Positions 9,713-22,687 are shown, numbered from the stretch's first letter. The stretch: 64,000 nucleotides of DNA from Vermamoeba vermiformis (GCA_045837725.1 JBEWZL010000219.1:235277-299276); one strand, 5' to 3'. A program made the numbers and translations. The notes: a model not told the origin generated them from the letters alone.

Positions 9713-12474
9713 TTAGTTAATCACGATGTTGCCTTTCTTTTTGCTCGTTGAAGCTTCAAGCTCATCGAGGATCTCGTCAAAACTCGGCCTGTACAAACAC
9801 TTTAATACGTACTTTTAGGGCACTATATTCATATATACTTACCTCTTATTTGGCTCTTTGTCGGTACATCGAGCAATGAGTGATTTGATGACTTGCGGCC
9901 AGCGATCTTGAACGGGGAAAAACGCGGCCACATCCGCACTCGTGACATCGTGAATGACCCTATAATAGGGAATAAGACCATATGTGAGGTATGATATGCT
10001 AGTTATTGCCGTACTTGACTGGTGTCTTGCCGAGGTGCGGTGGTGTCTCGCTCCAGAGTTCCCACAAAATGACACCAAAACTAGTTTCATGAATTGTCAG
10101 TCGGGTCCAAGTAACTGCATCATATCAATAGAGATATAGGGCGTACCTGAACACATCTGATTTGTCGGTGAATGCGTCGTGTTGCATCACTTCAGGGGCC
10201 ATGTACTGAACCGTGCCGATATTACTAAATTAGGAAATAATGAGATGCTGTTACTCTACACTTAATAGGCTGTACGCACGTCATAGTCGCCGAGGCTGCT
10301 TTAATTCTGGCCATGCCAAAGTCACACAATTTAGCTTTCAAGTTCGCATCCAACTACCGCGTGTTAGCAAACGATCAGATCCAACATTATCGATGCTACG
10401 TACGAGTATATTATGCGTCTTCAAGTCTCTGTGCACGATGCCCATTGAATGCAAATGTACCATGCCACGTGCACAGTCAATGGCAATTCGTTGCTGGAAG
10501 GACATCTTAGTACATTGACTGCCAAATTAGGAAACATGGCGTTGTACTCACTTTCTCTTGCGCGGTCAGGTTAATCTTTTTGCCCAAATTTCCTTTTTTG
10601 ATGTGCAAGTAGTCGAAGAGGCTGCCGTGTTCCAAGAACTCAGTCAAGATGTACATGTCATTCGGTGTCAAACTCACACCGAGCAGTTGAACCACATTCG
10701 GATGACTCAACTTGCTGTTCAATAGTATTAATATGGAGGAGTAATATAACAGTGGTGAGCATACCCCAAGATGCTGACTTCTTTCAAGAAGGAGTCGATC
10801 ATTTCATCGTTGTTCATGCGCACGAGAAGTCGTTTCACTGCAACATCGAGCTTGTTCCACTTGCCTTTGTACACTTCGCCGAACGCTCCTGTTGTCAGAA
10901 CATGTACTTAGTCACACCTTGACACGAGTACGAGTGCTATCGAGTGATCTTACCGACACCAATCTTGGTGCCAATGGACACTTTCTCGAAGTCCACAAAT
11001 GTCACGGTGGCTGTATTATCGACTTGAGTTCTCAGAATGACACCTCCTTCATTCGTCGACATCAACAACAACGGTGCTTTTTCATCTTGAATTTGTCCGT
11101 GTCTGAGCTTGTGCGTGTGACCAGCTTGCGTGTCTTTCACGAAACAGTAGTACAGCAATGGACAGTATAACAAAGTATACATCGGAATATCAAAGCCCAA
11201 AACACTGTTTTCCGATTGCGTAAGAAAACAATGCAGCTGTCAATATGAACAAAGAGCACGTACCAAAATCCCACGTCCATATTATTCAGCGTAAAAAACG
11301 CTCCAACAGCAGCCGAAGAATAGACGATGAACAAATAGATGATCCACGGCAAGATAGTTCGACGCACTGCACGACATTAGCACGCAGCTACTACTGATAT
11401 ATCACTCATACCTTTGTTTTTGTTGGCTGGCAGTGCGACGTAGACGAGTGCAAACAGGTACCACGCACTGAAAAAAATGAACGTGTACATTGATTGCGGA
11501 GCTTGAAATATCGGTTGTTATTAATTCATGATTTCAACTAACATAAGAATTACTAAAGATTACCTGGAAAAAACAAATAACACACTTCGCACGCGTAGTC
11601 AAAGTAGTACGTGAGCTACGAAACAAAATCAGATTAGGACAAGTCTATTTTAAGTCTAACGTACCATCATGCCGACATTTATCGTCATCATGCCACAAGC
11701 CCAAATAAATGCTTTTTTGTACGCGTTTTTGTCGCTGTACGGGAAAAACGCAATGCACACCAAGAAGTTGTCCCATAGCGCTAATTAAGCATTATAATCA
11801 TTGGCTATGCGATAATATTGTTCTTACCATCGCCTCCGAATAAAATACCTTTAAGAACGAGCGGTTAAAGAAAAATATTGGTTCTAGAAAAAGTTCGGAA
11901 TGACCCGTCAAAAGGATACGATCAATAACCAGTGCTATTAACTCGCTCATAGGCACAATGACTTGCAGAGCTTGCAAGACGAACCAGCATGTCACGCATA
12001 AACTACAAATATTGCATTAATTTTTCGGCCGTTTCCAAATGGATCTGATCCCAGATAGCTTGGCAACATGTTGATTGAGATAAAATCATTATAACTAGTA
12101 CCTGTATAAATGATAGACGCGTAAAATAGTGAAGCTTTGATAGCTCTTGTTAAGTTTGAAAAGTAGGTATAAAAATCCAAAGACAAAGAACCCGCAAACG
12201 ACCATATTGCCAGCAGTACTATGCGTAGGGCCAATAGGAAAGCTTGCATTTAACGTCGTACAGCAAGAGCCTGAATATGGAACATGATTAAGTGGAATTA
12301 TATTAACGGTTGAGAAAAAGGCCATATTATTTGAACTTACAATTCATTAATTAAATAATGATCGAAGAGGATATAATTTTTGGTGTAATATTACGGCATT
12401 TATTCTTTTTTAAGTCGTTATTACTTACCCGTGCAGTTGATCTCAAAAGGTGTTTGAAAGCCAGGCCACTTCAT
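9713..12474 (-). CDS. Seven-TM protein fused to a tyrosine kinase-like (TKL) kinase
   Basis: The spliced minus-strand gene has an extracellular N-terminus with a Cys pair (SCC), then hydrophobic segments from GNMVVCGFFVFGFLYLLF through CWFVLQALQVIV, ILPWIIYLFIVYSSAAVG and DIPMYTLLYCPLLYYCF. A juxtamembrane stretch leads to a kinase: glycine loop around GVGAFGEVYKGKW, VAVKRL lysine, HPNVVQLLG, YILTEFLEHGSLFDYL, catalytic HRDLKTHNIL, LCDFGMA, IGTVQYMAPEV, SDVFSFGVILWELW and closing RPSFDEILDEL. It ends NIVIN at 9713. Start at 12474 (MKWPGFQTPFEINCT) splices through a 158-nt intron; an unspliced start at 12325 is possible. The HRDLK loop places it in TKL rather than TK. GPCR-TKL fusions are reported from oomycetes and some amoebae. 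The exon at 1-271 is a paralogue. Confidence 0.8.
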
Positions 12475-12646
12475 TGCTTATTTTCTTGTTGCCGCAATTA
12501 TTCTATTGTTCTATTCTATAATTCGAGATCATACTCGTGTTGCTCAGCTCGATTTGATTTAAAAAATGCGCATCCACGTGAGTTTGAACGGTGTTGGCTT
12601 ATTTACATGATTAAATACATCTTCGCAATAAAAATATGATAGGCTA

Positions 12647-15600
12647 CTATTCGATGTCTTCCAATTTGACGTACTCGTCAACTTGCTTTTTGCTTTTCTT
12701 GCTGCTCGACTTGTCGATCACGATCACTTCTTCGGAGTTATTGATGCTCTCTTCGGCGCTAGATGCTTGATTGTTATTAATATGAGAAGGAGAACCATCA
12801 GCGCTCTCCATCTCTTCTTCCTCGTCCAACACGAAATTCTTCGAGTCCGGTTTGGAATCCGTGGAGGATGACATCAATTTGGATTGGCGCTTGTTCCTTA
12901 TCTATAATAATCGTATTAATTACTATGGCCTCCGCACAAAAACTGAAAAAACTAAAAGGGTATCGTGGATTTGCGATCACAATGCATCCCGAAGTAAGAC
13001 TTACTTCTGTTAGCGTAAACAGCAACGAGAGGCAATGTTTCATCGAGAGCTAATAAGAGTGGAATAGCAGGAGACTCCCAACCGGTCATAGCAACAGAGT
13101 ACAAGTGGTTCTTGACCTCCACATCCAGCTGGTTCTGCAGCTCTTCGTCGGTCTTAATCACGCGGAAATCTATCATATATACATTAGTACTCGCAGTCTC
13201 TAATAAATATACTCCTTACCAATCTTATTCTTGCGGAACAATCGTTGCAAAATTGACGAAGTTCGGCTGTCCTCGCCTTGTTCAATTTTGATCACGGTCA
13301 ATCTGGCCTCGCGAGCCTCGACTATTTTTAGCGCGTAATCCAATGCCAAGTCATCGTGCGTGCCTGATTTGTACACGAAGAGAATGGACTCGATCTTCAA
13401 TGCACCGGTCAACGAGCGTTGCAAAACAACCGCCACATTGCTCGAGCACTTCGAGATGATCTTGTTCATAGTCTAAAATAATAATGTTATTATAGTTATA
13501 TTCAATATTAATTTATAATATTCATACCGTGCCGCGCAGAGTTGTTTTCTTTGTGCCCATCACGATCAGATCCACTCCTCGCTGAACAGCTTCAGTCGCA
13601 ATATCTTCGCCATAGTTAGAGCTCATGCGTGATATGATCTATGAATATAACATTGTTAATGCCATTACTCAAAAAGAAAAAAGATCTCGTACCTCAGACA
13701 CATCCAGTCTCAACATTTTAGCGCGTTGAGCAGCGGCAATAATAACATCGTCGTTCTTCTTAGCCTATAAAAGCGTTAGGAAGTGTCACTGGAGAGCACG
13801 TGGAGCTATGTACCTTGTCAGGGTTAGATGCCACGACGAGATCTGACGGTCTGTTACTGGCTTCGAACAAACGCGTGATGAACACTTTAGGCGCTGTTTT
13901 TTGCTTGTAATTCACGAGTGACCTAGCAAGAGTACGTTAGATGTTATCACTCTAATGCCTTTTATGTATTACTTACTGTGCCAAGCTGACCATCAGTGGC
14001 GCAGTCAGACTGTAGTTCGTGCAAACCATAATGTTGATGGCTTCCTCACTGTAGACAATGGATACGTTATATTGACTTGTATTAATATCGAGCAGTCGCT
14101 ACGTACTTTGGATTCATGAACTGAGGTGCATTGGACTGGTAAGGATTGCCACCAATGCGGAACACAAGAGCAACGAGCGGCGAGACTAACATGGTGTTGA
14201 CAAGCACTGTCACGACGAGAATGGCAAAGAGACGCTCAGTGATGATGTTGTGCGTGATGCCCAAGTTCAATATGATCAAGGCCACGAGACCCTTTGCGCT
14301 CATCAAGACGCCAAAGACGGCTGACTCAGTCCACGAGAACTTGCCGAGGAATCTAGCGGGCAGACCTTCGCCAACAGCTTTGCTGATAATCGCCGCAAAT
14401 GTGCACAAAATGACGTAGCCCCACACGGTGCCTGAGTTCAAGAGGCCGAGATGAGTGTTCAGGCCAATGATAGTGAAGAACAACGGCAAGAACACTACGG
14501 TCACCAAGTCTTCAATACGCTCGACCAATTGGTGCTGTAACAGTGTTAGTACGACGAGCAAATAAGTTGGGGTTAGCACTTACAGGCAAGTTGACAAATC
14601 GAGGCACGCAAATGCCAACCAAGAACGCGCCAACAATAGCACTCAGACCAATAATTTCAGCGATCCTAAGTAGGTGTTAGTACTGATAATGATGCTAAAT
14701 AGAGGACAGCACAACGTACCAGGCCATAGTGAACATGATGGTCATCACGAAGAAAATTGTGGTTTGCGAGTAGACCTCTTGGTGACGTGTTTTACGACCA
14801 ACAAAGTGCAACAGAAAGCGCACAGGGAATGCAAGTATCAATGCAAATGCTGCGGGTTTGATTAGTACTGATATTTTCGAATTATTTTGACACGTGTCAA
14901 AGTGTCAGTTTTACACGTACCGATCAAAGCCAAGAAAATCCAAATAAGACTCAAGAAGCTAGTGGCACCAGAAATGGCCATTGTGAGGGCTAATAAAGGC
15001 CAGCCAATCTAAACAAGCGTTAACAGGGCGTTAAAAGGTGTCATGAAACTGGCTTACCAGGTCGTCTACAGTCGTGACACCCATGGTGAAAATTCCGAGT
15101 CTGACACTCATCAAGCGATATTCTGAAAGAATTCTTGCTAAGACAGGCAAAGCACTCGTGCCAAAAATGACGCCCAAGAACAAGAAAAATACTCCGCGGT
15201 TAGTGTCAGTTTGGACCAGATCAGGGTCGTAGAGAATGAATGAAAGGCCCAATGCAAACACCAATGGCACGGCAACGCCAATTATAGCTACACCAACAGA
15301 CGTTTTGATTTGTTCTAAGAAATTCAACGTTAATATTTTGCGTGCAAGTACGTGTCACGCGGTACCTTTCATCGACTTAATATCGATTTCTAAGCCTACT
15401 ACAAACATATATAAGATCAAACCAAGTTGCGCCACGATACTACGTGAATATTATATTAGTTTGAGTATTGTAATTAGTTGATTTAAGGACATTCGTACTT
15501 GAGCTTGGGCAATGATTTCTCTGAAAAAATGGTCTCTGTGAAGCCAGGAATACGTCCTAATACTGTCGGCCCTAATATAATGCCTGCTAATAGTTCTGCG

Positions 15601-16018
15601 ATGACTGTCGGCTCTTTAATTAACCTGGACAAAAGTAAGTTAGCCAAATCTACAAGGGTCACAACGATTGAGCGGAAATTGTGGAATTTCAAGATAAATA
15701 ATAATGAATATACGTGCTATTACATTGTTTCCATGTTTTGTAATTATTTCAATTGTTTTCGTGTTTTGATGCAAGATCAATTACCTAATCAATGCTCCTA
15801 ATGCTCGCGATAATATCGTAATAATTAAAATTTGCAGCAATAACAGTGCGATGTCTGTATTGAATATGTAGCCTCCCTAATGTCATCCGAAAAATAGAAA
15901 AATTAGTTTAAAATTACCATAATATTATAATATTGCTTGATCATGTCAATATTTAAATTGTATTAATATAGGTCCGGTAATAATTACTTACATTTAAAAA
16001 GCCGTCGACACCACCCAT
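12647..16018 (-). CDS. CPA2-family cation/proton antiporter with C-terminal USP-like region
   Basis: The N-terminus MGGVDGFLN|GGYIFNTDIALLLLQ leads into KEPTVIAELLAGIILGPTVLG, the signature of CPA2 antiporters (KefB/CHX group). A dozen hydrophobic segments follow, including FLFLGVIFGTSALPVLARIL and LMSAKGLVALIILNLG. After the membrane part a cytosolic region (VFITRLFEASNRP, VIKIEQG, VYKSGTHDDLALDYALKIV) resembles the UspA-like tails of plant CHX exchangers. It should exchange K+ or Na+ for H+ at the plasma membrane or an endomembrane. The last segment to 12647 is acidic and Ser-rich (LDEEEEMES, KSSSKKSKK). The intron before it (~12,920-13,004) does not join in frame with this tail; the spliced frame ends at 12798. 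A one-base error or a different acceptor is likely. Confidence 0.8.
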
Positions 16019-16532
16019 TTCCGATCTTTTTTTGTTGTTTCTTTTACGCTCGTGCGTAAATTAATCAGATATTGTGCTATTTACAATTCTATATAAATAA
16101 AATATGATTTTACAACCAATTGTCGATACGTTTTCTGGTATTGGTTTCAAATCTCGGGTGGATCTAAATTAATTTAACGAAATTTGCTTCGTTATTTTGT
16201 TGCGCCTCGTGGGCCTAGTTGCTACCTCTCGTACACAATACGTCAATCTGTTCCACCTCTTTGATAACCCACAGGCGGTTTCGTACTTGAAAGCGTAAGT
16301 TTTTTTCTCGAGATCACCCCCAGCTTTCTCATTTGAGACCATTCGTTGGTAACGATGTTTTCTTGGATGTACATACTACAATAATGATAACATTATAAAA
16401 GAGTGGCACTTAACGTGCCACGATGATTTCGTCATTAATTTGAATTTTCCTCCAATAGGCAGTTTTTGTTCCACTTAGTTATTGTACAATATATATCTAT
16501 CATACACAATAGTCTATATTTATAATTAGAAT
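16019..16532. promoter_or_regulatory. Divergent promoter region
   Basis: This AT-rich gap separates the start of the antiporter gene (minus) from that of the kelch-BTB gene (plus), so both promoters must lie here. CTATATAAATAAA near 16,089 is a TATA-like word. Nothing else is recognised. Confidence 0.4.
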
Positions 16533-18744
16533 ATGGAAAAGAAGAGCAGAAACTCTTACAAAGGCGATCAGGAACAGAAAGTGGCTGTGTGGACGTCTTA
16601 TCAGATACCTGGTAATTAATATCGCACACTGAGAAGTGCTATATGGTTATAAGTTGCAAATTTATCCATATGCGTCCGTTTAGATTGCCCTTAGAATATT
16701 CAAATAATATTTTTTATTCTGCTAATTAGAAGGAGGGCCTGAAAATCGATATGGACACACCGCTGTAGCTGTAGGCGATATTGTATATTTTATGGGAGGT
16801 AAGAATATGCTGTTTCGCAATTTTCAATATTTCAGAAAACTTTTCTACCCCTTCAGCGATGAACTTCATTATTAAAAATTATTAAATTATTATTTATCAT
16901 AGGCAAATCGTTTTCCAGTAATAGATTTCAAACTCTGATGGATGTTTGGGCGTTTAACACAACGGATCAAACTTGGAAACACATTACAGTTGGTGAAGGC
17001 AAAGAAGGACCGCGACATCGCTGGGGCCACACAGCGACACTCGTGGATGCGACGAGAATATTTGTGTTTGGCGGATTCAATCACGAGTACAACATGAACG
17101 ACTGTTGGTTGTTTCATTCTGACACGTGTCAATGGGAGGAGTGTAAAGGCGCGGGTAAAGTGCCAGCGTTCAGGTACCTCCACATAATTTCCAAATATGG
17201 TAATGTCGCATATTAATACTCATTGGAACACTAGAGCTTATCACTCATCCATGGCGTACAAAAATCACGTGATCATATTCGGTGGCGCGTGTTGTGTGGG
17301 CGGTCCTTATCACCACTACAACGACATTTACACGTACAATCTCGATGAGGGTGAATGGAGCAAAGTCGCTGCTTCGGTACGCACTGGCAGCACTCGTGAC
17401 ACATGTCATTTTTGTTTCTAACAATAGTACTTGTCACCTAGGGCCAACAACCAAGTGGCCGCAGTCAGCATTCAGTGGCACAAGTGGGCAAGTACATGGT
17501 CTTGTTCGGCGGGTACAACAGTCGCAGTGTCTTCTCCGATGTCTACGTGCTAGATTGCGAGTCATTCAAATGGAAACACATCGAGACGAATGGTGCGCGC
17601 ATACCTGATTACATTGACAGACTCGAGCCAGTGCCGTTCAGAGTATTTCCGTCGCGACGTGAGGGCGGCATAGTCGGCACTTGCTTCGTGACTTTGGGTG
17701 GTGTCGCTGGTACGTTGTTCTATTGCCATAAAACACAATAGCAAATTCAACATTTCTTATTAAATCATATTAATGTAGCAATGGAAATATTAATATTTTG
17801 TTTAGATAAGGCTACGCCTATTGAAGTATCAGTGCTCGATCTGCGAACAAAGACTTGGCGAGTGTACACCAACAAGGAGTGAGTTTGAGTAACTATATAA
17901 CTATGATTATTATAGGCGTTAATGATTGCATTTAAAGCGAGGAATCACCGTTGAGTCGCACCAATCACGCGTGTGCAATGGTCGGTTACAAACTCTACAT
18001 GTTCGGTGGATCGGTCAAATCAAACGCAATATATTGCTTAGACCTCGTAGATATATTGCTGCCGAATAATATGCAAGTAAGTAGCTATGATGATGGTATT
18101 AAAAACTGATTAGTCTTAAAAACTTATTTGTAGAAAGAGGAGCTTACAATTCTGCGCCAAATGTCCAAAGACATGCGTTTGATGCTAGAAGACGATGAAG
18201 ATAAGAACGTGTCGTTTATTATCGAGAATAAGATTATCAAGGCGCACAAGAGCGTACTCAAAGCCAGATCTGAATTCTTTCGCGCCATGTTTGGATCAGG
18301 CATGCGCGAGTCTCAGAACTCCGAAATTCCGCTCCCCGATGCTACATATGATGCCTTCAAAGCTTTGCTAGAATTTTTGTACACAGGCACGTGCTCCATT
18401 AGTGACATCCACCTCGCCGAAGACATTTTCATCTGCGCCAATCAGTTTGCGGCATTTCAGTTGAAGGATTATTGCGAACAAGAGCTCATTAGGGCAGTAA
18501 CGAATATAAGTAACGTCGATTTGTTGTTACAGTACTTAGAGATGGCGGATGTGTACCAGGTAAGCAGATTTCAATTTTGGATCTAAAGAACTTGCTTTAA
18601 AACCTTCCTTTTTAGGCAAAAAATTTACAAGAAGTGTGCGTCAATCTATTAGTCAGCAAATATCAAGAAGTTATCGATAGCGAATCGTTTATGGCTCTGA
18701 AGGACAGTTTGAAAGATCTGATAAACAATGCCATCGATATCTAA
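16533..18744 (+). CDS. Kelch-repeat/BTB protein
   Basis: Starts MEKKSRNSYKGDQ at 16533; about ten exons. Residues ~30-430 hold kelch repeats with the double-glycine and tryptophan pattern: RYGHTAVAVGDIVYFMGG, RWGHTATLVDATRIFVFGG, YHSSMAYKNHVIIFGG, GRSQHSVAQVGKYMVLFGG, NHACAMVGYKLYMFGG. A BTB domain follows (DKNVSFIIENKIIKAHKSVL, SEFFRAMFGSGMRES, LLEFLYTG) with a short helical BACK-like end. Kelch before BTB is the LZTR1-type order, opposite to KLHL proteins. BTB domains bind cullin-3, and the propeller is the usual substrate-binding part, so a ubiquitin ligase adaptor is likely. The 3' end at 18744 is about 125 nt before the next gene on the same strand. Confidence 0.88.
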
Positions 18745-18870
18745 GCCTATTAATACTGTACATATTGTGAATAGGTGTCACGTCGCCATGTCATAGATTA
18801 TTAATCCTGTAAATAAACGAAAATAACTCGTTAGAAAAAAAGTAACTTTATTTCTAGCAACCACAACAAG

Positions 18871-21192
18871 ATGTCAGACACAGAGCACAACGAGCAGCCA
18901 GAAGAAGACTTACCGCAAGAGATTGACGTTGATGATGATGATAATGAGCCTATAGGTAATAAAGACTTTGAATTACTTTTAAAGTAGATTTTGCTCATCT
19001 GTCATCAATAGATTTTAATAATTTACCGCCCGCGCTTGCAAATTTATTGCAACAAATACAACTTAATCCAGTGGGCCACCAGTATTTTGGCGACGATATG
19101 GCTGAAGACGATGAAGATGAAATGGAAGATCCACTCAAAAAGAGAGATTATTCGAAGCTCTCTACAGCTATATTTGTTGAGCCTACACTTGCTGTACGAT
19201 ACAAAGTTAGAACACGGCATCAACACCATCAATTACTAAATTTGTGCGAATTGACTGGAGGTAAAGGATCTTCTTCTTTCTTATATATATATTATATTCT
19301 TGCCGTTATATTTATGGCGCATGTCATATTACTAAACTCAAATTTACAGTCCAAATATTTATTAGATTTTTTGGGAATGAGCAAATTGTAATTCCTTTTC
19401 TTTCAGACGAATCTGGCTTGTATGTCTATTCTTACGACAAAGGCTTGGACGAAGCAGCATATAGAGCCTCCTTGGAGTCAGGTACCGAGCTACATCAGGA
19501 CCAAGATCCAGCAGAGCCAGACGGAGATTATTGGGGAGCTCCACCACTCAGGAAATTTGACTTCAAGACCCAAAAAGTAAGTTGAAAGTATTATATTATT
19601 TATTCTAAGTTCTATGAAATTAATATTGCAACGATTTACCAATTACGCATGCTAATAATATTGAATCATTTCGTATTTTTTTAGTTATTCAATGTGCCAG
19701 GCATAACGCTTTCAGGCATTTATTGCATTGCGTCTAAATATGGATATGTTGCTGTTAACAATAGCGGTGTAGTTCAAGTCATTCATGAAGCAACCGGAAA
19801 GTACGTAGATCGCCTCGACATTATTATAATTATATTTTGAAATGCGGATTGAAAAAATAACTTTAATTACATCGTAGGCTCGTAGAAGGTGATTTTAAAT
19901 CCTCAGAAAATTATCATCAGACGAACAACGTCTTCTTTGGCACGATGAAAAAATCCAACGGCGAGGATCAAGTCGTTTTGTTGGTCTCAAAGAACGGAGG
20001 AGAAATTACGAGTAAGAAAATCAATATGATACAGTTATATAAGGCAACGTCTAATATCATAATCAGTGTATGATTTGAATGAAGAAGGTGACAGACACAT
20101 TTCTAGGCTGCGTCAACACATCGAAGTGAAGTGGAACATTAATCACTCGGCATTTGGTTTCTTCGAATTTGGCAAATACTTGGTATGTAAATAGAGTAGA
20201 GCATAATAGTACTATAATACTGATGTCGCTGTTGGTAGATTGGTGCGCCAGATTACGCTGAAGGACCAATTATTTATCAAATGGACGATGCCGAACAATT
20301 CACGTTAGTGGACACTTTTCTCACTTTCCGTAAGTATAGCTGTACAATAATTACGCTATCATAAGGCTTGTTATTAATCTCACTGCTGTCGTTAGCCAAG
20401 CAGACCTCAGCGATGATGTGCACGTGGCAGGCACAAGGACCGCTCTTTGCCATGGCCACCGAGCGCGGCGAATGTGTTGTGTGGCACTTCCCGTCACGTG
20501 AGCGCGTCAAAGTACTGTTGAACTGCGCGTTGAAAGTGAAAGCAATGGAAGAGGAAGAAGCGCGGCAGCAGCGAGGAGAAACAGCGCCCGAACACAAGAC
20601 GACGATGACGCCAAGTCTGAAAGTTCATCGGGCTCAGCGGAGTACTGGTCGATGCCGCTGCATCAGTGCGTCAGAATTGCCAAGTTCAATCCGGTCCCGC
20701 TGTTCAATTACAGTAAGGCTGCACACGTTAGATTGACGAGCACTGCAATACTAATCATATCATTGTATAGTTCTTGTGTTTGCCGAGTCAAACTACTTTA
20801 TTCACATTGTTGACACGAGGACATGGGACGAACAAATCATTCAAAGTATGTGACTGGCGCTGGATCCAAAAAATCATTTTTTTCGAATTCTTTCTAATCC
20901 CTTATTATTATGCACAGCTCCGCAAGTTATTAACGGTCTTTGTTTCTCATCTGATGGTCGTAAGCTCTATGTTGGTAAGTACACAAATGAATGTTGTTGG
21001 ATCAATCAGATCTTGATCTAATTTCCATCTGTAGCTTATGACAACGAAATTGTTGTATATGAATTGATATTGCGCACATCACTGCTCGAAACGTGCTTGC
21101 ATTATATCAGAGCGAACATCAACAAGAAAGAAGAGTTTGGTTGGAACTTGGAGGCCTTGCCTTACGATCTTCAATTCAAAATGAACTATTAA
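18871..21192 (+). CDS. WD40/beta-propeller-like protein with acidic N-terminus
   Basis: Begins MSDTEHNEQPEEDLPQE and a Asp-rich stretch (VDDDDNEP, EDDEDEMEDP). The middle carries repeated beta-strand units such as IYCIASKYGYVAVNNSGVVQVIHEATGK, PLFAMATERGECVVWHF, YFIHIVDTRTWDEQII and INGLCFSSDGRKLYV, each like a propeller blade ending in a W/V-x-D/H turn. The C-terminus is FGWNLEALPYDLQFKMNY. About ten exons. Near 20,598 the frame of EEEEARQQRGE...EHK does not continue into DDDAKSESSSGSAEYWSMP; one base appears missing in AAGACGACGATG. Both flanks read as normal protein, so an assembly error is as likely as a mutation. Function unknown; probably a scaffold. Confidence 0.6.
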
Positions 21193-21353
21193 AATTAATT
21201 AATTTCTTCGAAATATTAATGCAATTCATTTGCAACGAAATAAATCACTTTTTGTGGTATCTTTAAACGATCTAGAATTTGAATTCAGATCCTTTTGGCC
21301 GTAATAATCTAAATACTCTTTTATCAGCGTTAATTAGTATATTAATGCTCATC

Positions 21354-22311
21354 TTATTGCTTCTTCTTGTTAGTGAGCAATTTGACCATATCAGGACCTT
21401 GTTCTTGTTCGAGCTGCAGTTGATGCAATCGTTCAACGCGTGAGATGTGAACAACAGCGTGGAGAATAGCCAAGACGGGCACTAAGATCCAAAGTCCTAT
21501 TCAGCGGTTATATAAGTTAATTGTCGACAATTGAAAGGCAGATCTTGAAGGTCAGATCCAGATCCGTCAATGGACCGTACCGTTCGGCACGATGAAATTG
21601 CCCCAAAACTTCTCGGGGTCATTGGCCACGACAATAGGCGCCCAGTTGAGCTTATAAGCACCCAAGAAATACAGCGCAGCACCAGCAGCTTGCATGACTG
21701 AAACGATGATCTGCACTGCGTAGCGCCATGATTTGTTTCTGATGATCTAGCGCGTTATAAAATTAAGGAAACGTAATAATATGTTTTAATAGGCGTAAGT
21801 GAATATAGAGTTAAATAGGATACGGCAATCAGCATCAACAAACATAAAGTCGGGTTGACGAATCCAGCCAAGCCTTGAACGGCAATAATAACAGGATCTT
21901 CTTTAATATATCGCTCGTCTGTTTTGGCAAACTCGCGGACTAAATATAAAGTGGATCAGACGGAAGGTTAATAATCTATAACATGTCTAATATTCTAGCT
22001 ATTGTTTAAAAATCAAACGACGATTAAAAAGAGTTTATTTGTTATTAATATATTAAATGGTGCTATTTTTAATTTATTTGGAATTTTTTGTTTAATTAAA
22101 AAGATACTGGATCTGTTAATTTTGTTTAAAAAAGCCCGGTCTCCCGATTAGCGAACAAGCCATAATTATACGTACACGCAGCAGTATACCATTCATTAAC
22201 GCTCGGATCAGCTAATTCTTTGTGATAGAAGAACGGAGTGAGCCCGTTCAGATGGATCAAGAAGCTTACTGCGTAGAAGACGAACAAGAATAAGTTCCAA
22301 TAAAACGCCAT
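21354..22311 (-). CDS. EXPERA-domain (EBP/TMEM97-like) membrane protein
   Basis: Four exons give ~200 residues and four hydrophobic spans: MAFYWNLFLFVFYAVSFL, the LAGFVNPTLCLLMLIA segment, AVQIIVSVMQAAGAALYFLG and NGLWILVPVLAILHAVVH. The order FREFAKTDERYI, then WRYAVQIIVSVMQAAGAALYFL, then FWGNFIVPNGLWILVP matches the sterol delta8-delta7 isomerase EBP (KEYAKGDSRYI, LQLVVSVGQIYGDVLYFL, FWFYFVFMNALWLVLP). EBP's catalytic His-x-x-x-Glu (HLVIEG) is HLNGLT here, and the second Glu (MET) is Gln (VQG). The fold is therefore probably that of EBP, but the isomerase acids are missing. A TMEM97-like sterol-binding role is the better guess. It would sit in the ER membrane. Confidence 0.6.
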
Positions 22312-22436
22312 TGTAGTGCTGTTACGTCAATTACGCCTGTATAGAAGAATAGAACAAAAAAAACTTAAAAAAATCACGTGGAGGTCCGGCGAACTAGCGA
22401 GAAACCCTGCGTGAGCCAAAGTCCAACTTTCCTAAT

Positions 22437-22607
22437 ATGGTAAAAACAGCAGAATTTGAGCGCCTCTTTGACAGTGAAGGAGAGGAAGAACAACCGGGCA
22501 ATTAGACGCGCAAGGCCCAAGGCAACAAACGACCGGCCAAACAACGCACGAAAGAAGGAGCCGCAGTTCCCTACACACAAGCCAATGACATTTTTGACAC
22601 TTTTTGA
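22437..22607 (+). other. Possible small ORF with one in-frame TAG
   Basis: From ATG at 22437 the frame reads an acidic stretch (ERLFDSEGEEEQPGN), meets TAG at 22503, then goes on in the same frame with a Lys/Arg-rich stretch (KRPAKQRTKEG) to TGA at 22607. The acidic-then-basic composition looks like protein, but there is no homology I can name. It lies in the gap between two minus-strand genes. It may be a decayed or mis-sequenced small gene, or chance. Confidence 0.2.
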
Positions 22608-22687
22608 CACGCTACTCAAAGTCCGTTGAACTGATCACGTGTTCATGAATAGAGCCTAGTACAGTCGACTTGGTTTATCGAGTCAAT

